A stretch of 15,925 bases of DNA. Source: Cyanothece sp. UBA12306 (GTDB lineage: Bacteria > Cyanobacteriota > Cyanobacteriia > Cyanobacteriales > Microcystaceae). The stretch covers positions 30,864 to 46,788 of the forward strand of contig DLXW01000183.1 in the NCBI GenBank assembly GCA_003448685.1, given 5' to 3'. Shown here piece after piece: positions 6,347 to 13,366 of this stretch (position 1 is its first letter; each line of letters opens with the position of its first letter). Under the pieces are notes generated by a model. That model was given only the letters and a program-made list of their open reading frames with translations, was not told the origin of the DNA and did no database searches. Position numbers and translations under genes: made by a program.

Positions 6347-7220
6347 GAGTGAAAAAATGAGCAATAAAAGTTTACAAAAAGGAACCCTTTATGTTGTCGG
6401 AACTCCTATTGGTAATTTAGAAGATATCACCTTACGGGCGATCCGTATTCTCAAATCAGTGGATCTGATCGCAGCAGAAGATACCCGTCATACAGGAAAA
6501 CTCCTACACCACTTCCAAGTTAACACTCCTCAGCTTAGTTATCATCAACATAATGAACTATCCCGTCAAGAAGAGTTAATTAGTTACCTTCAAGGGGGAC
6601 AAACGATCGCTTTAGTTACTGACGCGGGAATGCCTGGAATTTCTGACCCAGGTTATGAATTAATTAAGGCTTGTATTACCTCAAATATCCCAGTTATTCC
6701 GATTCCTGCGGCAACTGCTGCCGTTACAGCCCTTTCTGTTTCGGGTCTACCCACTGATTGCTTTGTTTTTGAGGGATTTCTTCCTCTTAAAGGAAAGTCT
6801 AGAAGCGATCGCCTGACTAATCTTAAATCAGAAACTCGGACTTTAATTTTTTATGAATCTCCCCATCGTTTATTGCAAACGTTAACAGATTTTGCTGTCA
6901 TTTTTGGTAAAAATCGTTTAGTTATGATAGGACGGGAATTAACGAAATTATATGAGGAATTATGGCGAGGAACTCTAGAAGAAGCTATTAAATATTATCA
7001 AGATTCACGACAAATTAAAGGGGAATTTACTTTAATTGTAGCAGGATGTTCAGAAACTTCTAACTTGAATTTAACGGAGGATCAGTTAAAGAATGAATTA
7101 AGACAATTATTAGCTCAAGGAATGACGCGATCGCAAGCCAGTCGTCACCTGGCACAATCCACCGCTTTAAACCGCCGCCAAATTTATAATTTGTCTTTAG
7201 AAATTGGTGATCTAAATTAA
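6345..7220 (+). CDS. rsmI: 16S rRNA (cytidine(1402)-2'-O)-methyltransferase RsmI
   Basis: RsmI 2'-O-methylates C1402 of 16S rRNA in the decoding centre using S-adenosylmethionine. The protein is 291 residues from ATG at 6345, or 287 from ATG at 6357. The second start gives MSNKSLQKGTLYVVGTPIGN and is equally plausible; no ribosome binding site decides between them. Tetrapyrrole-methylase fold motifs appear in order: VVGTPIGNLEDIT (around 18-30), AAEDTRHTGKLL, VTDAGMPGISDPG, GLPTDCFVFEGFLP, IFYESPHRL (around 168-176) and GEFTLIVAG. The C-terminal helical domain is present (GMTRSQASRHLAQS near the end). The length matches the family. Two HIP1 octamers lie inside the gene. It is divergent from the PfkB kinase with overlapping start-codon bases, so each promoter must lie inside the other gene or just at the junction. 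The call is very secure. Confidence 0.96.
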   Translation: MSEKMSNKSLQKGTLYVVGTPIGNLEDITLRAIRILKSVDLIAAEDTRHTGKLLHHFQVNTPQLSYHQHNELSRQEELISYLQGGQTIALVTDAGMPGISDPGYELIKACITSNIPVIPIPAATAAVTALSVSGLPTDCFVFEGFLPLKGKSRSDRLTNLKSETRTLIFYESPHRLLQTLTDFAVIFGKNRLVMIGRELTKLYEELWRGTLEEAIKYYQDSRQIKGEFTLIVAGCSETSNLNLTEDQLKNELRQLLAQGMTRSQASRHLAQSTALNRRQIYNLSLEIGDLN

Positions 7221-7332
7221 AATTAAATAGCAGTAATTTTCCTTGAAGTAAAACAGATTTATATTATGTATTATGATATTATTTGGTTGAACAAAGTTAA
7301 TACCGTCAGCTTTAAAGTTTGGAGCATTTATC

Positions 7333-7851
7333 ATGACACTTTCCATGTATCAAGCTGCCATTCCTCCCCTAATTCGTAGTCTAAGCAATCTGATAACAAT
7401 TTTGGAAAAGGGTGCAGCCTATGCTGAAACAAAAAAAATTGAGCCGGCGGTTCTCATTGGTACTCGCCTCTATCCCGATATGTTTCCCCTGTCTAAACAA
7501 ATCCAAATTGCCTCTGATATTGCCAGACGAGGTATAGCAAGACTGGGTGATGTTGAAGCCCCGAAAATGGAAGATAATGAAACAACTTTTCCTGAGTTGA
7601 TCAATCGACTTCAAGAGACAATTAACTATCTCAAAACCTTTACCCCTGAACAAATTGATGGCACAGAAAGTAGGTCTATTAGTTTACCTATTGGGGAAGA
7701 AACTTTGAGTTTTAATGGGCAATCATTTCTCCTTTACTTTATTTTACCTAATGTCTATTTTCACGTGACAACTGCTTACGATATTCTTCGCCATTGTGGT
7801 GTAGAAATTGGTAAGCGTGATTATCTTGGTTCTCCTGAAGATTTAGCATAG
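7333..7851 (+). CDS. DUF1993 domain-containing protein
   Basis: This is a 172-residue soluble protein of the DUF1993 family, found in bacteria including cyanobacteria and in fungi, with a DinB/YfiT-like helical-bundle prediction but no known activity. Recognisable features are MYQAAIPPLIRSLSNLITILEKGAAYAE at the start, then LIGTRLYPDMFPLSKQIQIASD (about 42-63) and a C-terminal FHVTTAYDILRHCGVEIGKRDYLG. Scattered histidines (FHVTTAYDILRH) could be metal ligands by analogy with DinB-like proteins; that is inference. The ATG at 7333 is supported by GGAG at 7321-7324, 8 bases upstream. It is probably monocistronic: rsmI ends 112 bases upstream, and a GC-rich palindrome lies just beyond its stop. 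The family call is strong and the function is unknown. Confidence 0.9.
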   Translation: MTLSMYQAAIPPLIRSLSNLITILEKGAAYAETKKIEPAVLIGTRLYPDMFPLSKQIQIASDIARRGIARLGDVEAPKMEDNETTFPELINRLQETINYLKTFTPEQIDGTESRSISLPIGEETLSFNGQSFLLYFILPNVYFHVTTAYDILRHCGVEIGKRDYLGSPEDLA

Positions 7852-7868
7852 TATCTTAGTTAACTGTA

Positions 7869-7887
7869 AGGTGGGCAATGCCCACCT
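7869..7887. repeat. GC-rich palindrome, 8-bp stem and 3-base loop
   Basis: The core GGTGGGCAATGCCCACC (7870-7886), with one more A-T pair outside, forms a tight hairpin in otherwise AT-rich DNA between the convergent DUF1993 and mtnB stops. Neither side has a clear T-run, so it is not a textbook terminator, although it could block read-through in both directions. Very similar short palindromes are, in my recollection, dispersed between genes in several unicellular cyanobacterial genomes. Copy number here is untested. Confidence 0.55.
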
Positions 7888-7943
7888 AATTTACGGTAAT
7901 ATTGAAAAGTGGTGCTCTATTTACCACTACTAATTAGTGATTT

Positions 7944-8555
7944 CTATAGTTGACGCGCTGCTATTAAATAACGAAATACATACTCAGATATTTCAACATA
8001 ATTGAAAGCTTTTTCTAGGGTATCTGCCCACACAAAACTCCCATGATCTACAATTACAAGAACAGAAATATCGGGAGAATTTTTTAAGAATTTATCGCGG
8101 ATATCTTGAGCAATACAAGCTATCTCTAAATGGTTTCTAAAAACTGGCATTATTACCTGATTTTTTTCTTTGCTTATGCCAAACCCTTTAAGGATTTCAA
8201 TCTTAGGTAAAACGAGACTATCTCCCTTGACAAAATTAGAAACTAAATTAGCTTCTACAGAATGAATATGACAACAAGCATTAGCATCAGGAAAACACTC
8301 ATAAATGCTTTGATGAATGCTAGTTTCTCCTGATGGACGACTTTTCTTGTCTGGTAATTCAATAATTTCTCCATCTAAATTAAGACGGACAAAATCAGTT
8401 TCTTTGAGTTTACCTTTACTTTTACCACTAGCAGTAATCCAAAAACTATTATCAGGAAGTTTTGCTGAAAGATTACCTGCAGTTCCCATCATCCAACCCT
8501 GTTGATAAAATTGATGAGAAGCAGTCATTAACTCAGAACGAGGATCATAATTCAT
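7944..8555 (-). CDS. mtnB: Methylthioribulose-1-phosphate dehydratase
   Basis: This is a 203-residue class II aldolase-fold protein. MtnB dehydrates 5-methylthioribulose-1-phosphate to 2,3-diketo-5-methylthiopentyl-1-phosphate in methionine salvage. Landmarks are GTAGNLSAK (24-32, phosphate loop), ITASGKSKG (40-48), SGETSIH (75-81, with E77 in the catalytic position), CCHIH (zinc ligands H96 and H98) and DHGSFVWAD with H171 as the third zinc ligand. The third site has Asp before His where many relatives have Gly. Length and order fit MtnB rather than fuculose- or ribulose-phosphate aldolases. The neighbouring mtnX on the same strand, 81 bases upstream, confirms the pathway. The spacer holds a nested inverted repeat. 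The start is ATG at 8555; no strong ribosome binding site is visible. Confidence 0.93.
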   Translation of the reverse strand: MNYDPRSELMTASHQFYQQGWMMGTAGNLSAKLPDNSFWITASGKSKGKLKETDFVRLNLDGEIIELPDKKSRPSGETSIHQSIYECFPDANACCHIHSVEANLVSNFVKGDSLVLPKIEILKGFGISKEKNQVIMPVFRNHLEIACIAQDIRDKFLKNSPDISVLVIVDHGSFVWADTLEKAFNYVEISEYVFRYLIAARQL

Positions 8556-8587
8556 GGGTTGATTAAGAAGTTTTTATTTTTAATCTA

Positions 8588-8633
8588 GGAGAATAGCCAT
8601 TCTATTAAAGGATAAAAGAATCTTATTATTCTC
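8588..8633. repeat. Nested inverted repeat between mtnX and mtnB
   Basis: GAGAATA (8589-8595) pairs perfectly with TATTCTC (8627-8633). Inside it, ATTCT (8599-8603) pairs with AGAAT (8617-8621). Read on the minus strand this lies just after the mtnX stop and about 35 bases before the mtnB start, so the transcript could form a two-part hairpin. It could act as a processing or stability element, or as a weak attenuator. There is no T-run. Structure is visible; function is inference. Confidence 0.4.
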
Positions 8634-8636
8634 TCC

Positions 8637-9290
8637 TTACTTTGAAGAAAGTTGCCAATGTTTAATTAAATAGTTAGTAACATCAAAAAAATTATTCCAA
8701 GGGATGTAAGATTTATCGGCATCTTCCATATAGCTTACCAGGCGATCGCGAGCAAAAACCAGATCTGCTTTCATAGCCATATTAACATCAGTTACCGAAT
8801 CTCCAATAATAATCTTTTCTGACACTTGATACTGTTCCATAACCTTCACTTTAGCCAATAATTCTGTATCACCTTCAAAGGGAGAATTAACCGTTAAATA
8901 TTCCCCTTGAGTTGTAACCTCAACAGCAAAAATATCAGCAACTTTATCTATTAAATTTTCACGCTGTAAAACCGTTTCTACCATTCCTTTTAAACCACCA
9001 GAAACTACGACAAAAGCAGCATTTTTACCGGTAAGAAAATCTATCAATTCAGCTAATCCTGGACGGACAGGTTTACCCATAGCATAGTTAAGTATTTGAG
9101 GATAATAAGATGAAGGAATTGATTCTAACATTTGTCTAACTCCTTCTCTTAATGTTAGGGTGCGATTATATAATTGAGGCATTATTTCTGCTGATAATTC
9201 AGGGGAAAATTCTTTAAGCATTCCAGCAAAAGTTTCCACAGCAGTAATAGTTCCGTCAAAGTCGCAAAAAACAATAGAATCAGATAGCAT
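8637..9290 (-). CDS. mtnX: MtnX-type HAD phosphatase (2-hydroxy-3-keto-5-methylthiopentenyl-1-phosphate phosphatase)
   Basis: This 217-residue protein has the full HAD set: nucleophile motif FCDFDGT (D10, D12), VVVSGG (motif II, about 95-99) and IIIGDSVTDVNMA (motif IV aspartates about 164-168). The cap resembles MtnX/PSP-like enzymes (KPVRPGLAELIDFL). MtnX dephosphorylates the enol intermediate after MtnW to give the acireductone used by acireductone dioxygenase. The adjacent downstream mtnB makes this assignment much more likely than phosphoserine phosphatase. The start is ATG at 9290; an in-frame TTG two codons upstream (9296) is less likely. The gene lies 55 bases downstream of the short-chain dehydrogenase on the same strand. 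The other pathway genes (mtnA, mtnK, mtnW, mtnD) are not in this window. One HIP1 octamer lies in the gene. Confidence 0.9.
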   Translation of the reverse strand: MLSDSIVFCDFDGTITAVETFAGMLKEFSPELSAEIMPQLYNRTLTLREGVRQMLESIPSSYYPQILNYAMGKPVRPGLAELIDFLTGKNAAFVVVSGGLKGMVETVLQRENLIDKVADIFAVEVTTQGEYLTVNSPFEGDTELLAKVKVMEQYQVSEKIIIGDSVTDVNMAMKADLVFARDRLVSYMEDADKSYIPWNNFFDVTNYLIKHWQLSSK

Positions 9291-9345
9291 AATCAAACTT
9301 ATTACATTAATTTTAGATAATAGTTAATCAATTGATTGGCATTAT

Positions 9346-10095
9346 TTATTGAGCCATAAATCCACCATCAATTACAATGTTTTCTCCTGTCATAAAGCTT
9401 GCTTTATCTGAACAAATAAAAACCACAGCATTAGCGACTTCTTCAGGAGTTCCTACTCTTCCCATAGGATGTTTATCAATAAATTTTTGAAAAAAAGGAA
9501 TTTCAAAGAACGGTTCAGCCATTTCTGTTTTAATCACACCAGGGGAAACTGAATTAACGCGAATATTAGATTTTGCTACCTCTAAAGCAGCCGTTTTTGT
9601 TAGTCCTAAAACAGCGTGTTTACTAGCAGAATAAAGGGAGACAGGGGATAACCCAACTAATCCCAAAATGGAGGCACAATTAACAATACTTCCTTCCCCT
9701 TGTTTTAACATTTGAGACAGTTCATATTTTAAACACATAAAGACCCCTTTAACATTAACATTAAAGACTTTATCGTAATTTTCTTCTGTTTCTTCAGTGA
9801 TGAGATTTCCCACTGCAACTCCTGCATTATTAAAAGCACAATCTAGCTTTCCATATAGTTTTACGATTTCTTCTATTAACGTTTTAACTGATTTTTCTTG
9901 GGTAACATCAGTAGGAATAAATTTACCTTCTCCGCCAATTTCTTCAATTAATTTAATCGTTTTTTCGCCTTCTTTTTCACGACGAGATGCGACAATTACT
10001 TTAGCTCCTTCCTTAGCAAAAGCAATAGCTGTTGTCCTTCCAATTCCTGAATTTCCACCCGTCACTAAAGCAACTTTATTTTGCAACGCTTTCAT
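9346..10095 (-). CDS. Short-chain dehydrogenase/reductase (classical SDR)
   Basis: This 249-residue Rossmann-fold oxidoreductase has all classical SDR motifs: TGGNSGIG cofactor loop (12-19), NNAG (89-92), catalytic N114, S142, Y155 and K159 (YSASK), and SPGVIKTEM after strand beta-6. It ends with the common FMTGENIVIDGGF. Arginines after the second strand (ASRR, 36-39) favour NADP(H) over NAD(H). The substrate is unknown; annotations such as glucose 1-dehydrogenase for this shape are only generic. The ATG at 10095 puts the cofactor loop at the normal distance from the N-terminus. An in-frame TTG at 10140 would add 15 atypical residues and is rejected. It is on the same strand as mtnX and mtnB and 55 bases upstream of mtnX, so it may be part of the same operon. 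No link to methionine salvage is established. Confidence 0.92.
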   Translation of the reverse strand: MKALQNKVALVTGGNSGIGRTTAIAFAKEGAKVIVASRREKEGEKTIKLIEEIGGEGKFIPTDVTQEKSVKTLIEEIVKLYGKLDCAFNNAGVAVGNLITEETEENYDKVFNVNVKGVFMCLKYELSQMLKQGEGSIVNCASILGLVGLSPVSLYSASKHAVLGLTKTAALEVAKSNIRVNSVSPGVIKTEMAEPFFEIPFFQKFIDKHPMGRVGTPEEVANAVVFICSDKASFMTGENIVIDGGFMAQ

Positions 10096-10182
10096 GATAA
10101 TAATCCGAATTATGATCGACTCAATATTATCATAACTCAAGATGCGCTACAATTGACGGCTAAAATTTTAGTCACTTTAGTT

Positions 10183-11412
10183 TTATTGGGAGGGTTTTCC
10201 GATAGCTTTTCCTGCTAAATAAGCAGTTGTCCATGCACTTTGGAAATTAAATCCTCCTGTTACTCCATCAATATCTAAAACCTCTCCAGCAAAGTATAAA
10301 TCAGGACAAATTTTGCTTTCCATAGTTTTAAAATTGATCTCTTTAAGACTAATTCCACCACAGGTAACAAATTCTTCTTTAAAAACGCCTTTACCTTGAA
10401 TCTTATATTGTCCTTGGGTTAATTGTCGAGCTAAATTATAAATTTTTTTGTTGGCTAAATCTCCCCAAGTTACTTGATTATTTATTTCTACGATATCTAA
10501 AAATCTTTGCCAAAGTCTTTTGGGTAAAGACAAAGGTGAAAAACTAGAAATCTGTTTACGATTTTGTTTGGATTTTAAACTTAATAAATATTGTTTTAGT
10601 TCTTCAATTTTATAGGGAAATGCCCAATTAATTAACAAAGTCATTTGATAATTATTATCATGTAATACTCTAGCACCAAATGCAGAAAGTTTCAAGATAG
10701 CAGGACCACTAAGTCCCCAATGGGTAATCAAAATTGCTCCAGTTTGTTGATATTTCTTTTTTCCTGTATTTAAGAGTTGTAAGCTAACATTTTTTACACT
10801 AACTCCTGCTAAATTGTCAAGCAAATGGTCTTTAATATTAAAGGTAAATAGGGAAGGAATAGGAGTGATAATAGTATGACCTACAGATTTTGCCCAACTA
10901 TAACCCAAGGGATTACTTCCGGTCGCAATTAAAACGCGATCGCTTCTCAAAATTTCACCAGTTTTTAATTCAATTTCAAAGCCTTCTGACTGCTTAATCA
11001 AAGATTTAACTTTTGCTTTATTGCGTAACTTAATTCCTGCTTTGATCGCAGCTTTCATTAAGCAATTAACTATGGTTTCTGAATTATCTGTAACTGGAAA
11101 CATCCGACCATCAGATTCTGTTTTTAGGATAACTCCTTGGGACTCCAACCAAGCAATCATATCTGACGGTTGAAAACAAGTAAACGCACCTCTTAATTCT
11201 TTTGAACCTCTAGGATAATATTTGACTAATTCCACCGGATCAAAACAATGATGGGTAACGTTACAACGTCCTCCCCCAGAAATACGCACTTTAGTTAAAG
11301 GTTGACTGCCAGCTTCTAACAATATCACCTTGTGTTCAGGAAAATTAATGCTACAAATAATTGCTGCAAAAAATCCAGCTGCTCCCCCTCCTATAATAAT
11401 AATATTGAGCAT
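10183..11412 (-). CDS. BaiN/HI0933 (YhiN)-family NAD(P)/FAD-dependent oxidoreductase
   Basis: This is a 409-residue flavoprotein. The N-terminal dinucleotide-binding motif IIIIGGGAAGFFAA (4-17) ends in an acidic residue after the second strand (LLEAG, about 31-35). The family signature ISGGGRCNVTH follows (44-54). Near the C-terminus, LYFAGEVLDIDGVTGGFNFQSAWTTAYLAG closes the FAD site. This is the HI0933/YhiN group, named after BaiN of gut clostridia, whose general cellular role is unclear. The middle region (about 190-330) carries the usual inserted domain, including THWGLSGPAIL. Length is normal and no lesion is seen. The start is ATG at 11412. The short-chain dehydrogenase begins 87 bases downstream on the same strand. 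Upstream lies the 365-base spacer shared with the divergent radical SAM gene. The family call is secure and the physiological reaction is unknown. Confidence 0.92.
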   Translation of the reverse strand: MLNIIIIGGGAAGFFAAIICSINFPEHKVILLEAGSQPLTKVRISGGGRCNVTHHCFDPVELVKYYPRGSKELRGAFTCFQPSDMIAWLESQGVILKTESDGRMFPVTDNSETIVNCLMKAAIKAGIKLRNKAKVKSLIKQSEGFEIELKTGEILRSDRVLIATGSNPLGYSWAKSVGHTIITPIPSLFTFNIKDHLLDNLAGVSVKNVSLQLLNTGKKKYQQTGAILITHWGLSGPAILKLSAFGARVLHDNNYQMTLLINWAFPYKIEELKQYLLSLKSKQNRKQISSFSPLSLPKRLWQRFLDIVEINNQVTWGDLANKKIYNLARQLTQGQYKIQGKGVFKEEFVTCGGISLKEINFKTMESKICPDLYFAGEVLDIDGVTGGFNFQSAWTTAYLAGKAIGKPSQ

Positions 11413-11478
11413 TTGTGAACTACCCCAACTGGTTGAGTCGAGGAGAGCTATTACGCTCTGTCCCTCTCATTTTTAACT

Positions 11479-11586
11479 CTAGCACCATAATTCGAGCAGT
11501 TGACGATATCTTTGACTTTCTTTCTTTTTACGAGCTAATAAGAGTTGTTTTCTGGCTAAGTTAAACTCATGTTTCTTGAGTAATGG
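11479..11586 (-). other. Possible coding remnant or short basic ORF without a start codon
   Basis: On the minus strand, 35 codons between stops read as a strongly basic helical peptide (NLARKQLLLARKKKESQRYRQ) ending LLELWC. The residue pattern looks protein-like and is more GC-balanced than the surrounding spacer. However, no ATG, GTG or TTG lies in frame, and a TAA closes the frame upstream. It may be the 3' tail of a decayed gene. I recognise no family, and chance cannot be excluded at this length. Confidence 0.25.
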
Positions 11587-11663
11587 TTACTGTCTTGAGT
11601 TGTCTTTCACATTTTCGTTAAAATATTTATATTTGTTAATTTAAAGCCAAAATTTGGATTTAA

Positions 11664-11692
11664 TTGACAATTTTTGAAAATATTGTTAGATT
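11664..11692 (+). promoter_or_regulatory. Candidate promoter for the radical SAM gene
   Basis: A perfect -35 hexamer TTGACA (11664-11669) is followed after 17 bases by TAGATT (11687-11692), four of six matches to TATAAT. This would give a leader of about 80 bases. A second TTGACA occurs at 11742-11747 with AATATT 18 bases later (11766-11771), but that would start transcription almost at the ATG. Confidence 0.4.
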
Positions 11693-11705
11693 TAGGACAG
11701 AAGCT

Positions 11706-11719
11706 TTTGAAAATTCAAA
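11706..11719. promoter_or_regulatory. Palindrome TTTGAA-AA-TTCAAA in the radical SAM leader
   Basis: Six-base arms separated by two bases form a compact dyad just downstream of the candidate promoter. A second, looser dyad, TGACA (11743-11747) and TGTCA (11759-11763), lies closer to the start codon. Either could bind a dimeric repressor. Palindromes in AT-rich DNA are common, so the support is modest. Confidence 0.3.
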
Positions 11720-11777
11720 GTTTATTTAAAATATCAAAATATTGACAGGGCCTTAGCTTGTCAGGAATATTATCCGA

Positions 11778-13346
11778 ATGAAGACTCTATTACTCTACCC
11801 TAGGTTTCCCCAGTCGTTCTGGTCCTATGATCGCTTTATGGAAATGCTCGGACTTAAAGCTTCTATTCCTCCCCTGGGCATCATTACTGTGGCCGCCCTC
11901 CTCCCCCAAGACTGGGAACTTCGGTTTTATGATCGCAATGTCAGCCTAGAAACGGAAACTGATTGGGAATGGTGTGATCTCGTGATCGTTTCAGCCATGT
12001 TAGTGCAGAAGCCAGATTTCTGCGCTTTGATTGAAAAAGCCGTACAGTTAGGCAAAAAAGTAGCTGTCGGAGGACCTTACCCCACATCTGTCCCACAAGA
12101 TGCTCTAGATTCTGGAGCGCATTATCTGATACTCGACGAAGGAGAGTTAACCGTTCCCTTGTTTTTGGAGGCGATCGCTCAAGGTCAAAACGAGGGAATT
12201 TTCCGTTCCCCCGAAAAACCTGATGTCACCCTTAGCCCCATCCCCCGCTTCGATCTACTGCAACGGGATGCTTACTTTCTGATGGCGGTACAGTTCTCTC
12301 GCGGGTGTCCCTTTAACTGCGAATTTTGCGATATTATTTCCCTCTACGGGCGCAAACCACGGACTAAAGAACCCAGTCAGATGTTAGCAGAGTTACAAAC
12401 CCTCTATGACTTAGGTTGGCGTGGTCCTTTGTTCATCGTCGATGACAACTTTATTGGTAATCAGCGCAACGTTAAACGCTTCCTCCGAGAATTGATACCT
12501 TGGATGAAGCAGCATGACTATCCATTTACCTTTATGACTGAAGCTTCCGTGAATTTGGCAGAAGATGATGAATTACTGCAACTGATGTCTGAATCGGGTT
12601 TTTATGGAGTTTTTCTGGGAATTGAAACCCCTGACCAAGATAGTTTGCAAGTAACGCGAAAACTGCAAAATACTCGTAGTCCCCTGGTAGAAGGCTGTAA
12701 GAAGATCAACGAAGCAGGTTTGCTGATTTATGCCGGATTTATCCTAGGTTTTGATGGAGAACGCACTGGTGCAGGGGAAAGGATTCAAGCCTTTGTGGAA
12801 GAAACCCATATTCCTCAACCCATGTTGGGCATTCTTCAGGCATTGCCTAATACGGCACTCTGGGATCGGCTGAAACTCGAACAGCGTTTAGTTGAGGGCG
12901 ACAGCCTTCGTGCAACGGGTGATCAGAATACCCTGATGAATTTTATCCCCACCCGTCCCATCGCAGAAATTGCTAAAGAGTATGTCGAAGGGTTTTGGAA
13001 GCTGTATGAACCTAGCCAATATCTTAAACGTTGTTTTGAGCAATGTCTTAGTCTCGGTTTACAGTCAAAACCAGGACAAAACATCCAATTTACCCTTGGT
13101 AAGGGGTTAAGAATGGTAACTCAGCTAATCTGGCATCAGGGTATACGTCGACCTGAAATTCGGGGGCAGTTTTGGCAGCAACTCTGGACTATTCTCTGGA
13201 AAAAGCCTCGAGTGATCAATATGTATTTAAGTCTGTGCGCTGCTGGAGAACATTTTTGTGAATACCGCGTCTTAGCTAAAGAACGAATTACTCAACAGCT
13301 AGGGTACGATCCAATCAGCTTGAAACCTACTCAAAACCTTGACTAA
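11778..13346 (+). CDS. B12-binding-domain radical SAM protein, DUF4070 family (HpnP-like paralogue)
   Basis: This 522-residue protein has an N-terminal cobalamin-binding-like domain (residues about 1-135, with VAVGGPYPTSVPQDALDSG). A radical SAM domain follows, with the iron-sulfur triad C177, C181 and C184 in SRGCPFNCEFCD. The C-terminal DUF4070 region is typical of HpnP-type enzymes. Internal signatures include GRKPRTKEP, FIVDDNFIGN, FLGIETPDQDSLQ, YAGFILGFDGE and ILQALPNTALWDRL. HpnP methylates C-2 of hopanoids, but HpnP proteins I know differ in the N-terminal segment. This one matches the wider, uncharacterised paralogue group, so I give no symbol. No hopanoid gene is nearby. Its codon use (many CTC/CTG, CCC, GCC) is visibly more GC-rich than the AT-rich genes to its left. 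It diverges from the BaiN-like gene and converges on yifB with a gap of 20 bases. The start is ATG at 11778. Confidence 0.92.
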   Translation: MKTLLLYPRFPQSFWSYDRFMEMLGLKASIPPLGIITVAALLPQDWELRFYDRNVSLETETDWEWCDLVIVSAMLVQKPDFCALIEKAVQLGKKVAVGGPYPTSVPQDALDSGAHYLILDEGELTVPLFLEAIAQGQNEGIFRSPEKPDVTLSPIPRFDLLQRDAYFLMAVQFSRGCPFNCEFCDIISLYGRKPRTKEPSQMLAELQTLYDLGWRGPLFIVDDNFIGNQRNVKRFLRELIPWMKQHDYPFTFMTEASVNLAEDDELLQLMSESGFYGVFLGIETPDQDSLQVTRKLQNTRSPLVEGCKKINEAGLLIYAGFILGFDGERTGAGERIQAFVEETHIPQPMLGILQALPNTALWDRLKLEQRLVEGDSLRATGDQNTLMNFIPTRPIAEIAKEYVEGFWKLYEPSQYLKRCFEQCLSLGLQSKPGQNIQFTLGKGLRMVTQLIWHQGIRRPEIRGQFWQQLWTILWKKPRVINMYLSLCAAGEHFCEYRVLAKERITQQLGYDPISLKPTQNLD

Positions 13347-13366
13347 TTTAGCTGTTATTTTTTTCA

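Larger units (their letters stand above)
11413..11777. other. 365-base divergent intergenic region upstream of the radical SAM gene
   Basis: This is the longest gene-free stretch. It contains the possible coding remnant at 11479-11586 and, closer to the radical SAM gene, a promoter-like pair at 11664-11692, a palindrome at 11706-11719 and a TGACA/TGTCA inverted pair at 11743-11763. The rest is AT-rich and shows nothing I can name: no tRNA, no riboswitch consensus and no repeat array. Confidence 0.6.

Noticed and set aside
7381..7653. Open minus-strand frame of 90 codons inside the DUF1993 gene
   Set aside because: It lies wholly inside a well-supported gene with its own ribosome binding site, and its translation is cysteine-rich and low in protein-like pattern.
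8317..8505. Open plus-strand frame of 62 codons inside mtnB
   Set aside because: It is a shadow of the mtnB coding frame, with Leu/Ser/Pro bias and no start signal.
9797..10135. Open plus-strand frame of 112 codons inside the short-chain dehydrogenase gene
   Set aside because: It is antisense to a gene with complete catalytic motifs; the serine/proline-rich translation is typical of a shadow frame.
11778..13346. Naming the radical SAM gene hpnP
   Set aside because: The family is right, but the N-terminal segment fits the uncharacterised paralogue group better and no hopanoid gene is nearby.
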